Positions 15,144 through 23,709 of a DNA stretch of 54,365 bases are shown here, one piece after another. A program made the position numbers and the translations under genes. Origin of the DNA: an uncultured Prevotellaceae bacterium (GTDB taxonomy: Bacteria > Bacteroidota > Bacteroidia > Bacteroidales > Bacteroidaceae); assembly GCA_900318885.1 (NCBI GenBank), contig ONMN01000009.1, forward strand, positions 1-54,365, given 5' to 3'. The notes below the pieces were generated by a model. That model ran no database searches and had not been told where the DNA came from. It saw only the letters and a program-made list of their open reading frames with translations. Numbering within the stretch: the first letter of the stretch is position 1; each line of letters starts with the position of its first letter.

Positions 15144-16514
15144 TTATCTCCTTCTCTTTCTGCTTGTTGCTTTGCGCTTCTTCGGTGCTGCAGCACGACG
15201 CTTGCTGGTCTTGGCAGCCTTGCCGCGCTTGGCTGTTGCTCTGCTACGCTTGCTGACACGTCCCTTGCCGCGTTTGGCGGCACGTCCCTTCTTGCCACGG
15301 GCGTAGCGTTTGCTCTTATGATAATAAGTCGGTACGTCGTCCCTTACTTCCACCTCCATGCGCTTGGTCAACAGCTCGTCGGCCTTGTAGTTATATACGG
15401 AATCCTCCAAATCGATGAATCGTCCCGTGTCTGTCAGCGGCAGACGCAGCGCGCTGGGTTCTGTAGTTCCGGGCACCACGTCGCGACGGTATTGTGGATT
15501 CAGCGAGCGCAGCAGGTCGATGTTCAGTCCCAGCACTTCGGCCACCTGTTCCAAGTGTACGTTACGCTTCACCATTACGGTGTCGCTCTTGGCCGGCAGA
15601 CGTGTTGTCATGGAACAGATATTATGCAACGAATAGTAGGTCATGATATAGTTGGCAGCGATGAATGCCGGCACGTAGCCTCGTGTCTCGCGTGGCAGAT
15701 AGGGATAGATGTGCCAGTAGTCCTTGTTCATCGGAGCAGCCTCGCCGTCCTCGTTCTTCGTTGTGGTGGCATTGGCGCGGCGAATGGCTTTGTTGATATT
15801 CTCGGGTCCGCAGTTATAGGCGGCGATGACGAGATTCCAGTCGCCGAAAATCTTGTAGAGGTCTTTCAGATAGCGTGCAGCGGCATACGACGACTTCACG
15901 GGGTCGCGGCGTTCGTCTACCAGCGAGTTCACCTGCAGGCCATACTGTTTACCCGTACCAATCATAAACTGCCACAGTCCCGTTGCTCCCACGCGGCTTA
16001 CGGCCTTGGGGTTCAATGCTGATTCAATGATGGGCAGATATTTCAGTTCCAACGGCAACTGATACATCTCCAATGCTTCCTCGAAGATGGGCATGTAGAA
16101 GTTCGATGCGCCCAACATATAACTGATGCTGTGGCGCAGACGGCCGCTGTAACGGTCGATGAATTTCTGCACGACGTCGTTGTAAGCCATCTCCATGACG
16201 GTCGGCATACGGCTCAGACGTTCGATATATTCCTCACGGGTGTACGTGGGATTCACGTCCTGCATGTTGCAGTCGTCCGCCTCGCCCAGATAGGTCTGCG
16301 ACATATAGAGGCTCAGCAGCGAGTCCAGGTCGTAGGTCATAGCCTCGGGGAACTCAATGATTTCCTCGTTGCCGCTCTGGTCGGTCACCACCAGCTCGTC
16401 CGCTTCGTCGATGTCGTCATCGTCCTCTGCGTCAACCTCCGTCACTACCTGACCCATCGATGCCATACTGGCCATCATCAGGGCATATATCATCAATAAT
16501 ACCTTCTTTTTCAT
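15144..16514 (-). CDS. MltD-like lytic transglycosylase with a very basic tail
   Basis: 456 residues; signal peptide MKKKVLLMIYALMMASMASMG. After an acidic stretch (EVDAEDDDDIDEADEL), the SLT domain covers about 130-290: LKYLPIIESALNPKAVSRVGATGLWQFM carries the catalytic Glu, followed by RDPVKSSYAAARYLKDLY and AAYNCGPENINKAIRRA. A LysM-like stretch follows (HLEQVAEVLGLNIDLLRSLNP). The last 50 or so residues are almost only Lys, Arg, Ala, Gly and Ser, which is unusual for the family and could bind teichoic-like polymers, peptidoglycan or nucleic acid. Part of the parA-parB-DUF5683-mltD-rel cluster. Confidence 0.88.
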   Translation of the reverse strand: MKKKVLLMIYALMMASMASMGQVVTEVDAEDDDDIDEADELVVTDQSGNEEIIEFPEAMTYDLDSLLSLYMSQTYLGEADDCNMQDVNPTYTREEYIERLSRMPTVMEMAYNDVVQKFIDRYSGRLRHSISYMLGASNFYMPIFEEALEMYQLPLELKYLPIIESALNPKAVSRVGATGLWQFMIGTGKQYGLQVNSLVDERRDPVKSSYAAARYLKDLYKIFGDWNLVIAAYNCGPENINKAIRRANATTTKNEDGEAAPMNKDYWHIYPYLPRETRGYVPAFIAANYIMTYYSLHNICSMTTRLPAKSDTVMVKRNVHLEQVAEVLGLNIDLLRSLNPQYRRDVVPGTTEPSALRLPLTDTGRFIDLEDSVYNYKADELLTKRMEVEVRDDVPTYYHKSKRYARGKKGRAAKRGKGRVSKRSRATAKRGKAAKTSKRRAAAPKKRKATSRKRRR

Positions 16515-16523
16515 ATATCTTCT

Positions 16524-17228
16524 TTAAAAATTCAACTTACAACTTACGCCCAGCGACTGGCTGTCCAACCAATCACCACCATTGTGGTTCGGCATGACCG
16601 TGGGCTCCACCGTCAGACTCAGGTCCTTCGAGATGTCAAACTGCGAGAGTTCAGCGTCCACGTAAGCATCGATGACAGAGAACGCATAGACGCCCAGCAT
16701 GACGAAGAAACTCATGTCGCGCCAACGGCGATACTTGTCCTTACGGCTCTTGAAAATCTTTTTATACCGTTCCTCGTCGGCCTTTGTCTGAATCTGTTTA
16801 CCCAAATGCAGGAACTTGTTGTACGAGCACGTTCCCGGGTCGTCGTCCATGAGATCCAGATAAGCCTGCGAGTAGTCCTTATACATCATATTGTTCCACG
16901 TCAGTGCGTAGATACACCCCATGAATCCACCGTAGATGATGGGCAGCTTCCAGAATTTGCGGTTGTATATCTGTCCTGCACCCGGTAAGACCATTGCTAG
17001 CCATAGTGCCCGCTGGGGATTCGGCTTCCATGTGTTCCAGTCACGCTTCGGACGCAGCTTTTTGGCTTTCTCGACGACGACCGACGTGATGCTGTCTGTG
17101 GCCTGTACGGTCTGCATCGCCGCGGAGTCGGCAATAATCTCGTCCTCCTGCTGCGCATAGGCGTTCAGGCCTGCCGTCAACAGCACAACCACAAACAACA
17201 CTCTGCGTATATAACTTTCAATTTTCAA
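16524..17228 (-). CDS. DUF5683 membrane protein, TTG start likely
   Basis: 234 residues. A signal peptide (ESYIRRVLFVVVLLTAGLNAYA) is followed by a disordered stretch and a DUF5683 core: NPQRALWLAMVLPGAGQIYNRKFWKLPIIYGGFMGCIYALTW... with two membrane segments, then RDMSFFVMLGVYAFSVIDAYVDAEL. No ATG lies upstream of the signal peptide; the first codon is TTG at 17226-17228, and a GTG a few codons downstream is the alternative. The TTG is part of a heptamer repeat (17216-17243) that also carries the stop of parB. The family is widespread in Bacteroidetes with this gene order; its function is unknown. Confidence 0.8.
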   Translation of the reverse strand: MKIESYIRRVLFVVVLLTAGLNAYAQQEDEIIADSAAMQTVQATDSITSVVVEKAKKLRPKRDWNTWKPNPQRALWLAMVLPGAGQIYNRKFWKLPIIYGGFMGCIYALTWNNMMYKDYSQAYLDLMDDDPGTCSYNKFLHLGKQIQTKADEERYKKIFKSRKDKYRRWRDMSFFVMLGVYAFSVIDAYVDAELSQFDISKDLSLTVEPTVMPNHNGGDWLDSQSLGVSCKLNF

Positions 17229-17243
17229 TTTTTAATTTTCAAT
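17216..17243. repeat. Heptamer repeat at the parB-DUF5683 junction
   Basis: TTTCAAT, TTTCAAT, TTTTAAT, TTTCAAT. Supplies the TGA of parB (17239-17241) and the TTG start of the next gene. Confidence 0.75.
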
Positions 17244-18165
17244 TGTTTACACTGTCCAGTGCATTCATGATTTGCTCCAGCTGCTCCTCGTTGTCGAAGT
17301 GCACGGTGATTTTTCCCTTGCCCTTAGGCGAACAGGTCATCTGCACCTTCGTCTGGAAGAACTGTGCCAGACGGTCTCTCAGGATGTTAAACTCCTCGGG
17401 CAACTGCGACTTAGCGGCAATCTTACCCTTGGCGGTTTTTACGTCGTCACCGCTCTTCAGCGCGTTGATCAGGTCTTCGACCTTGCGAACGGAATACTGT
17501 TGCTGCTGGACCTCGCGGAAAAGCTTGATCTGCTGCGACGGACTGTCGATGGCCAACAACGCACGGGCGTGGCCCATCTCGATCTCGTGGTTCTTCAACG
17601 CCATCTGCACCTGTGCGGGCAACTTCAGCAGTCGCATGTAGTTCGTCACGGCGGCGCGGCTCTTACCTACGCGCTCCGAAATCTTTGCCTGCGTCATACC
17701 CGTCGCCTCAGCCAGATGCTGGTAGGCCAACGCTATCTCGATGGCGTTCAGGTCCTCACGCTGGATATTTTCCACCAGCGCCATTTCCATCGCATTCTGG
17801 TCTTCCACCGTCACGATATAGGCGGGAATCTTTGTCAATCCTGCCAGTTGCGAAGCTCTCCAACGACGCTCACCGGCAATAATCTGGTAGCGTCCGCCCT
17901 CCATCTTTCTCAGTGTGATAGGCTGGATGATGCCCAGTTCGCGAATGCTCGTTGCTAACTCCTGCAGTGCCTCTTGGTCAAATTCCCTACGAGGCTGGTT
18001 GGGATTGGGGTCTATCAGTGCGATTTCCACTTCGTTCAGATTCGACGAACCTTCGGTGTGCACCTCGCTGTGGGTGTCTATCAGTGCGTCTAGTCCACGA
18101 CCGGTGCTGATGTCATCCAGCCCGCGTCCCAGAACGCTCCTGTCGAATTTCTTCTTTACTGCCAT
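17239..18165 (-). CDS. parB: Chromosome-partitioning protein ParB
   Basis: 308 residues from the ATG at 18165 (MAVKKKFDRSVLGRGLD). The N-terminal CTPase/clamp domain is at about 45-135, with IDPNPNQPRREFDQEALQELATSI, the GERRWRAS motif at IIAGERRWRASQLAG and ENIQREDLNAIEIALAYQ. A helix-turn-helix follows (MTQAKISERVGKSRAAVTNYMRLLKLP) that would bind parS, then a dimerisation region at the end. It works with ParA in chromosome segregation. I saw no parS-like 16-mer in the window. Stop codon and upstream junction both lie in heptamer repeats. Confidence 0.95.
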   Translation of the reverse strand: MAVKKKFDRSVLGRGLDDISTGRGLDALIDTHSEVHTEGSSNLNEVEIALIDPNPNQPRREFDQEALQELATSIRELGIIQPITLRKMEGGRYQIIAGERRWRASQLAGLTKIPAYIVTVEDQNAMEMALVENIQREDLNAIEIALAYQHLAEATGMTQAKISERVGKSRAAVTNYMRLLKLPAQVQMALKNHEIEMGHARALLAIDSPSQQIKLFREVQQQQYSVRKVEDLINALKSGDDVKTAKGKIAAKSQLPEEFNILRDRLAQFFQTKVQMTCSPKGKGKITVHFDNEEQLEQIMNALDSVNN

Positions 18166-18167
18166 AT

Positions 18168-18202
18168 TCTTAACTTTCAACTCTCAACTTTCAACTTTCA
18201 AC
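18168..18202. repeat. Heptamer repeat at the parA-parB junction
   Basis: TCTTAAC, TTTCAAC, TCTCAAC, TTTCAAC, TTTCAAC. The TGA of parA (18198-18200) lies inside it and parB starts three bases beyond it. Confidence 0.75.
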
Positions 18203-18962
18203 TATTCTTGTTGATTATTTCTTTCGCCAGAGCCAGGTGGTTCTTGGCACCCGTCGAATCGGCGTCATACAGGATGACGGGCAGTCCGTGCGAAGGACTC
18301 TCCGACAACTTCACGTTACGCTGGATGACGGTCTTGAATACCAACTCCTGGAAGTGGCGCTTCACCTCGTCGTATATCTGGTTTGCCAGACGCAGACGCT
18401 GGTCGTACATCGTCAGCAGGAAGCCCTCAATCTCCAACTGCGGGTTCAGACGCTTCTTCACAATCTTGATGGTGCTCAGCAACTTCGTGATACCCTCCAG
18501 TGCGAAGTATTCACACTGTACGGGGATGATGATGCTGTCGGCGGCTGTCAGCGCATTTACCGTGATGAGGCCCAGCGAGGGCGAACAGTCTATCAGGATG
18601 AAATCGTACTCCTTGCGTATCGGCTCCAGTGTTTCCTTGATGATGTTCTCACGGTTTTCCATGTTCAACATCTCAATCTCGGCACCTACCAGGTCAATAT
18701 GGCTGGGGATGATGTCCAGTCGTTCAATATCGGTTGTATAGATAGCGTCACGCACGTCAGACTTGTTGACAATGCACTCATAGAGTGAACATTCCACCTC
18801 CTGGATGTTGACACCAAGACCGCTCGAGGCGTTAGCCTGCGGGTCGGCGTCCACCACGAGGACGTTCTTCTCCAGAGTTGCCAGTGAAGCAGCCAGATTG
18901 ATGGTCGTTGTAGTCTTTCCAACGCCACCTTTTTGGTTTGCTAATGCGATAATCTTTCCCAT
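18198..18962 (-). CDS. parA: Chromosome-partitioning ATPase ParA
   Basis: 254 residues from the ATG at 18962 (MGKIIALANQKGGVGKTT). The deviant Walker A motif KGGVGKTT carries the signature lysine, VVDADPQANAS is the A' motif and FILIDCSPSLGLIT the Walker B region. Length and lack of an N-terminal extension fit the chromosomal Soj-like ParA group rather than plasmid ParAs. First gene of the parA-parB-DUF5683-mltD-rel unit, with a good promoter at 18993-19024. Confidence 0.95.
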   Translation of the reverse strand: MGKIIALANQKGGVGKTTTTINLAASLATLEKNVLVVDADPQANASSGLGVNIQEVECSLYECIVNKSDVRDAIYTTDIERLDIIPSHIDLVGAEIEMLNMENRENIIKETLEPIRKEYDFILIDCSPSLGLITVNALTAADSIIIPVQCEYFALEGITKLLSTIKIVKKRLNPQLEIEGFLLTMYDQRLRLANQIYDEVKRHFQELVFKTVIQRNVKLSESPSHGLPVILYDADSTGAKNHLALAKEIINKNS

Positions 18963-18992
18963 TTTTTCGTTTCTTTTGTACATAATAGACTG

Positions 18993-19024
18993 CAAAAGTA
19001 CAAAAAAAAGATGGACTGACCAAA
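18993..19024 (-). promoter_or_regulatory. parA promoter
   Basis: On the minus strand TTTG (19021-19024), 20 nt, TACTTTTG (18993-19000). The ATG is 30 nt downstream of the -7 element. Confidence 0.75.
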
Positions 19025-19068
19025 TATCACCCCATCCTTTTTAGCTTTTTTATTGTTTCAAAACGGTT

Positions 19069-22023
19069 TCAAAATGGCCGGTCACCACCGCCGAAGCCGC
19101 CTCCAGGGAAGCCGCCGCCGGGGAAATCACCGCCCGGGAAACCACCGGGAGGACGGTCGCCGCCCCAGTCTCCGCGACCTCTGCGTCCTTCGCCACGACC
19201 ACCGTTTCTGCCGCCAAACAGGTTCAGTCGGTAACTGACGTGTAGCATGGCGTACGAATTGATGGCGTTCACCTCGTTGTCGCGAATGCCATTGGCATTG
19301 ACGATACGTGTGAAGTTTGTCTGCTGGTTCAGGATGTCATACCACTGCAACATGACGGTAAGCACCTTTCCGCGCAAAAAGCTGTGCGACAGCTGCGCGT
19401 TCCACAGCAGTTCGTTGGTGTTCAGGCTCTCGTCGCTATAGCCGCGTTTGCTGAACATGTGCATATCGGTCGACAGGTTCGAACCCCAGGGGAATGTTAC
19501 CTTCGTACTGCCACCATACTGGAAGTTCCACGTCGTCAGGTTGTTCGACGACTGCAGCCGGTTGTCAGTGCGTGCGTAGGTGGTACGTCCGTCTAGCGAG
19601 AAACTGAACCATTTGTTGCGGTAGTTCAGCGAGAGGGCTGGATTGATGTTGTAGGTATGCGTCACGTTACGTTCGGCGATGGCCGTGTGGTTGAGGTTCA
19701 CGTAGCCCACGCGGTGATCGTACCTTGCATTCAGTGAACCGGTGATATCCCATAGGTTCAGCGTATCGAGGCTGAAGGTGAAGCCCATGCCGAAGTTGGC
19801 ATTCCAGTTGCCGTTGATGTTCTCCGGTCGCGAGATGCGTCCGCCTGTCGTCTCATTGTAGGTCACGACATTGCCTATCGCGTTGGTGGTTATCTGCCAT
19901 CCGGCATTGCTGTTGAAACTCCAGTTGCGCTGATTCTTGGGGACCTCGAAACCATCAGCGTCGATAACGGTCTTCGGACGGCGCATCATCAGGAAGTTTA
20001 CACGCAGGTTGGTGTTGAACGAAGGCTTCAGTCCGGAATTACCGACGTTGATGTTCAACGGGTTCGTATCGTCGTATATTTCAAGCAGTTGCGTAATACT
20101 GGGCTGTTGCGTCTGACCGCGCATGGTGACCTGCAGATTCGTCTGCTGGTTGAATCGGTAGCGCATGTTGAGCGTTGGCGATATGTTGGTCACGGTGCGG
20201 ACGGTATCCACAAGAGTGTTCAGGTAGTTTTGGACGAAGTGTGAACGTTCAGGCAGTAGCGACACGCCTACGTTCATGTTCATCTTGTCACGTACATAGC
20301 GGAACTGTACCTCGGCAGTATGGCTGTACTCCGTACGCTCGGAATAGCGGCTCAGTTCGCGACTGAGATAGCTCTCATAGGGATTGTCCAGAAAACCGAA
20401 GAGTGTCGCCCAGTCGCGGTATTCGTTCAATACCTGGGCAAAGGCTTCCTCTGTATAGTCTGGGAAGTCGTAGGTCAGTGGGTCGCTCTTCTGATGGCTG
20501 TATTGGTAGCGGTAGTTCAGCTGTAGGAAGAGTCCCTGCTGTCCGAATCCGCGTGGGCCGTTACCCCTTCCGAAGGGCCCGCGACCACCTCCTCTCTGCG
20601 GGGAAACCGCAGCGCGCGACCCTTCACCAGTGTTGGAAGAACGCGACCCTTCGCCAGCGTTTGCTTGCCGCTCCGAGCGCCACGTCAACAGAGGTTCGGT
20701 GTAGGTGATGCCCAGTGAATAGTTCAGGTTCTTGTTGGGCGACACGCTATAGCGGTTGGTTTGATAGAGGGAGTCCAGTCCCTGACTGTTCTTCTGCTGA
20801 TAGAGGTGTACCGCCGAGAGGCTGGCATTCTGGTTGTCACCGTCGCGATAGCTGAATCCGAAGCTCAGCGCCACGTTGCGCCCCTTGCGTCCGATGCGGC
20901 GGAACAATTGCAGTTGCGAGTTGATGTTGTTGCCGTCGCCATAACCCAGCGACTTGTTCTGCCTGCTGTTCACCACCAGCGAGTCTTCGTCCAGCGTCCG
21001 CAGACCCTCGATGCTCAGCGGGTCACTGACATATTTGTATGGATCGGCATTGAACGATGCCGACGTGTTGTGGCTGCGGCTGTCGTTGGTATTGAAACTG
21101 ACGTCCGGGCGCCACGACAGGGTGGTCAGCGAGTCGATGGTCCATTGCAGGTTCATGTTGCCCGTCCAGTTGTTGGCACGTGAGTAACTCTGGTTGACAC
21201 TGTTCGAGAAAGCCCCGCCGCGCGTGATGACAAAACTCTCGGAACCCGTCTTATTCCAGTTGTCGGCGTCGTTGTGGTTCCACGTCACGCGACCGCTCAA
21301 CTTCAACTTGTTCTGCTTCTCATAGCTCACGTCAAGTGCGGCAGTCTTCGTCTCACGCTGACCCTGGCCGTTGCCGCGTCCGCGACCGCCGCGACCAGTG
21401 AAGTTGCGGTCGTTCACGTTATTCGCATTACCCATAAATGTGTAACGCACGTCGCCGAAAGGTTTCATAGCTGTCAGGCGGATGCCATAGCGGTTATGCG
21501 TGCCATAGCCCACGTCGGGATTGGCCTGCAGGCCGCGACGGGCACTGCGCTTCGTCACAAACTCCAGCACAAAGTCGTCGTTACCGTCGTCGATACCCGT
21601 CATCCGGCTCAGGTCGCTCTTCTCATCGTAGGCCTTCACCTGGTCCACCACGTACGACGGCAGGTTCTTCATCACCGCGTCGTTATTGCCCGTCATAAAG
21701 TCGCGACCGTCCATCTTGAAGCGTTTCACGTCCTTGCCGTTGATGCTGATCTTGCCGTCCTCGTCAATCTTTGCGCCCGGCAAGGCTTCCACCAGCGCCT
21801 CAATCACCGAACCCTCGGGCACCTGGTAGGCGTCGGCGTTATACACCACCGTGTCGTTCTTGATGACCATCTTCTTCACGTTTCTCGTCACCACTACCTC
21901 GGCAATGGTATCACCCTCCAGCGTCTTCACATTCGTCACGCTGTCCTTGCGCGTCTGACCACTCATACCGAGTATTCCCCAGACGCACGCCATCAATAAA
22001 AATATATGACGTAAACCCTGCAT
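19069..22023 (-). CDS. Outer membrane beta-barrel protein (TonB-receptor-like) with glycine-rich tail
   Basis: 984 residues with a signal peptide (MQGLRHIFLLMACVWGILGMSG). A plug-like region follows at about 35-150 (IAEVVVTRNVKKMVIKNDTVVYNADAY...EALPGAKIDEDGKISINGKDVKRFKMDGRDFM), then a long outer-membrane barrel of the OMP_b-brl_3 type. No carboxypeptidase-regulatory domain is seen at the front. Gly/Arg-rich inserts occur at about 205-220 and 480-500. The barrel appears to end at HVSYRLNLF, followed by about 38 Gly-rich residues with a GGFPGG repeat and a final Phe. Substrate unknown. No SusD partner is nearby. Confidence 0.82.
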   Translation of the reverse strand: MQGLRHIFLLMACVWGILGMSGQTRKDSVTNVKTLEGDTIAEVVVTRNVKKMVIKNDTVVYNADAYQVPEGSVIEALVEALPGAKIDEDGKISINGKDVKRFKMDGRDFMTGNNDAVMKNLPSYVVDQVKAYDEKSDLSRMTGIDDGNDDFVLEFVTKRSARRGLQANPDVGYGTHNRYGIRLTAMKPFGDVRYTFMGNANNVNDRNFTGRGGRGRGNGQGQRETKTAALDVSYEKQNKLKLSGRVTWNHNDADNWNKTGSESFVITRGGAFSNSVNQSYSRANNWTGNMNLQWTIDSLTTLSWRPDVSFNTNDSRSHNTSASFNADPYKYVSDPLSIEGLRTLDEDSLVVNSRQNKSLGYGDGNNINSQLQLFRRIGRKGRNVALSFGFSYRDGDNQNASLSAVHLYQQKNSQGLDSLYQTNRYSVSPNKNLNYSLGITYTEPLLTWRSERQANAGEGSRSSNTGEGSRAAVSPQRGGGRGPFGRGNGPRGFGQQGLFLQLNYRYQYSHQKSDPLTYDFPDYTEEAFAQVLNEYRDWATLFGFLDNPYESYLSRELSRYSERTEYSHTAEVQFRYVRDKMNMNVGVSLLPERSHFVQNYLNTLVDTVRTVTNISPTLNMRYRFNQQTNLQVTMRGQTQQPSITQLLEIYDDTNPLNINVGNSGLKPSFNTNLRVNFLMMRRPKTVIDADGFEVPKNQRNWSFNSNAGWQITTNAIGNVVTYNETTGGRISRPENINGNWNANFGMGFTFSLDTLNLWDITGSLNARYDHRVGYVNLNHTAIAERNVTHTYNINPALSLNYRNKWFSFSLDGRTTYARTDNRLQSSNNLTTWNFQYGGSTKVTFPWGSNLSTDMHMFSKRGYSDESLNTNELLWNAQLSHSFLRGKVLTVMLQWYDILNQQTNFTRIVNANGIRDNEVNAINSYAMLHVSYRLNLFGGRNGGRGEGRRGRGDWGGDRPPGGFPGGDFPGGGFPGGGFGGGDRPF

Positions 22024-22099
22024 TTAGTTTTTGTTTATTCCTTTGACGTCGCAATCTCCGAAAGGTTTAGTCCTGCCGCATAAAAAAATCGCTTCGACG

Positions 22100-22131
22100 T
22101 TTGGTAGGTCCGCTTTTTTTTCGTACTTTTG
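22100..22131 (+). promoter_or_regulatory. Promoter of the 5'-nucleotidase gene
   Basis: TTTG (22100-22103), 20 nt, TACTTTTG (22124-22131); the ATG is at 22165. Confidence 0.75.
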
Positions 22132-22164
22132 CCGCAGAAAACGTAATTCAACGATATACCCGTC

Positions 22165-23709
22165 ATGAAGATAATCAAGAATACCTTATTCTTTGCCGTG
22201 GTCCTCTTGTTGGGCTGCCAGAACAATGTTGCTCAGAAGAGCATCGTGATACTCTACGAGAATGACGTCCATTGCGGCATCGACGGCTACAAGACAATGG
22301 CCGGACTGCGTGACGCCATCAACCGTTCGGATACGGCCTATGCCGGTGCTGTCTGCGTGGGCGACTTCCTGCAGGGCAACACCACCGGAGCCATCTCGAA
22401 GGGACAGTATATTGCCGACATCATGCACTTGATGGACTACGACGCCCTGACGCTGGGCAACCATGAGTTCGATTATGGCGTGCCCCGCATGCGTCAGTTG
22501 TTGGAACAGATTGGTGCTTCCGTGACGTGCGTCAATTTCTTCGATGCCGGCGCCCCCGAACCTTACTATGCACCTTATGTCATCCATCAGTATGGCGACA
22601 AGAAGATTGCCTTCGTCGGAGCCTGCACGCCCGAAACGATGATCCTCGAGGGCTATTCCTTCTACGATACCAACGGCATCCTGCTCTACGACCTCAAGCC
22701 GAAGACCTTCTACCAGCTCATCCAGCAGGCCGTCGATAAAGCCCGTAGCGAGGGTGCCGACTACGTGGTACTGCTCTCCCACGTCGGTGAGACCACCCAG
22801 TCGCTGGGCTTCAATTCCCACCTGCTCGTCAACAATACGCGTGGCATCGATGTCGTGCTCGATGGCCATTCCCACGAAATTTTCGAGGGTGTGCCCGTCA
22901 AGAATCTCGACGGTCGCGACATTATTGTCACACAGACCGGTACCCAGTTTGCCAACATCGGTAAACTGCTCATCACTCCTGACGGTCGTATGACGACACA
23001 CCTTCTCAAAACCAAGGAAATCCCCTACGAAAACGCCCGTGTAAGCGCCGTCACCGACAGCATCCGCCAATTGGTGAAAGCCGTCACGTCGAAGCAGGTA
23101 GCTCATAGCGACTATGCCCTCGAGGTGACCGACGAGAACGACCAGATGAAGGTCCGTGGCGTGGAGACCAATGCCGGCGACATCGTGGCCGATGCCTACC
23201 GCCATGCCATGAAGGCTGACATCGGTATGGAGAACGGTGGTGGCATCCGTAACGACATCCGCGCTGGCAACATCACCTATGGCGACGTCATCGGCATGCT
23301 GCCCTACGACAACACCCTGCGACGCATTGCCGTCAGTGGTCAGCAGATACAGGCTATGCTCACGCGCTGTACGGCGATGGCTCCCGTGCTCGACGGCAAC
23401 TTCCCACAAGTATCCGGATTGCGCTTCACCCTCCACACCAAGCGCCACTGTGTCACCGACGTCGAAGTGTTGCAGGCCAACGGCACCTACAAACCCATCG
23501 ACCCCCATCATACCTATAGCGTGGCCGTCACGGACTACAACCACATAGGTGGCGGTTTCTTCGATTGTTTCAAACCGTGTCCCGTACTCTACGAGAGCAC
23601 CCTGCGCTACTACGAAGCCCTTGCCGACTACCTCGGCAAAGTCCTCGGCGGTACCACCGGCACTGCCTACGCCCAGCCTCAGGGCCGCATCCGCATCGTT
23701 AACGACTAA
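22165..23709 (+). CDS. 5'-nucleotidase/UshA-type metallophosphatase lipoprotein
   Basis: 514 residues with a lipoprotein signal ending LLLGC, so it is anchored in the envelope. The calcineurin-like metal site is complete: YENDVHCGID (usually NDxHG), VGDFLQGN, LGNHEFDYG, LLSHVGE and GHSHEIF. The C-terminal 5'-nucleotidase domain starts near residue 330 (VETNAGDIVADAYRHAM, MENGGGIRNDIRAGNITYGDV, YDNTLRR). It would release nucleosides and phosphate from extracellular nucleotides. The 3' end overlaps the opposing phosphatase gene by four bases, with overlapping stop codons. Confidence 0.9.
   Translation: MKIIKNTLFFAVVLLLGCQNNVAQKSIVILYENDVHCGIDGYKTMAGLRDAINRSDTAYAGAVCVGDFLQGNTTGAISKGQYIADIMHLMDYDALTLGNHEFDYGVPRMRQLLEQIGASVTCVNFFDAGAPEPYYAPYVIHQYGDKKIAFVGACTPETMILEGYSFYDTNGILLYDLKPKTFYQLIQQAVDKARSEGADYVVLLSHVGETTQSLGFNSHLLVNNTRGIDVVLDGHSHEIFEGVPVKNLDGRDIIVTQTGTQFANIGKLLITPDGRMTTHLLKTKEIPYENARVSAVTDSIRQLVKAVTSKQVAHSDYALEVTDENDQMKVRGVETNAGDIVADAYRHAMKADIGMENGGGIRNDIRAGNITYGDVIGMLPYDNTLRRIAVSGQQIQAMLTRCTAMAPVLDGNFPQVSGLRFTLHTKRHCVTDVEVLQANGTYKPIDPHHTYSVAVTDYNHIGGGFFDCFKPCPVLYESTLRYYEALADYLGKVLGGTTGTAYAQPQGRIRIVND

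Noticed and set aside
15140-15298. Longer N-terminus for the Rel/SpoT protein
   Set aside because: The extra 53 residues would be read inside the mltD-like gene, and the family starts near MDEDMIREG.
17200-19070. A parS site near parAB
   Set aside because: No 16-bp palindrome of the GTTCCACGTGGAAC or GTTTCACGTGAAAC type was found around the par genes.
19069-22023. A SusC/SusD pair
   Set aside because: The barrel protein lacks the SusC front domain and no SusD-like lipoprotein gene is adjacent.
22186-23544. 452-codon minus-strand reading frame opposite the 5'-nucleotidase gene
   Set aside because: The plus strand holds all catalytic motifs; the opposite frame is open only because of codon bias.
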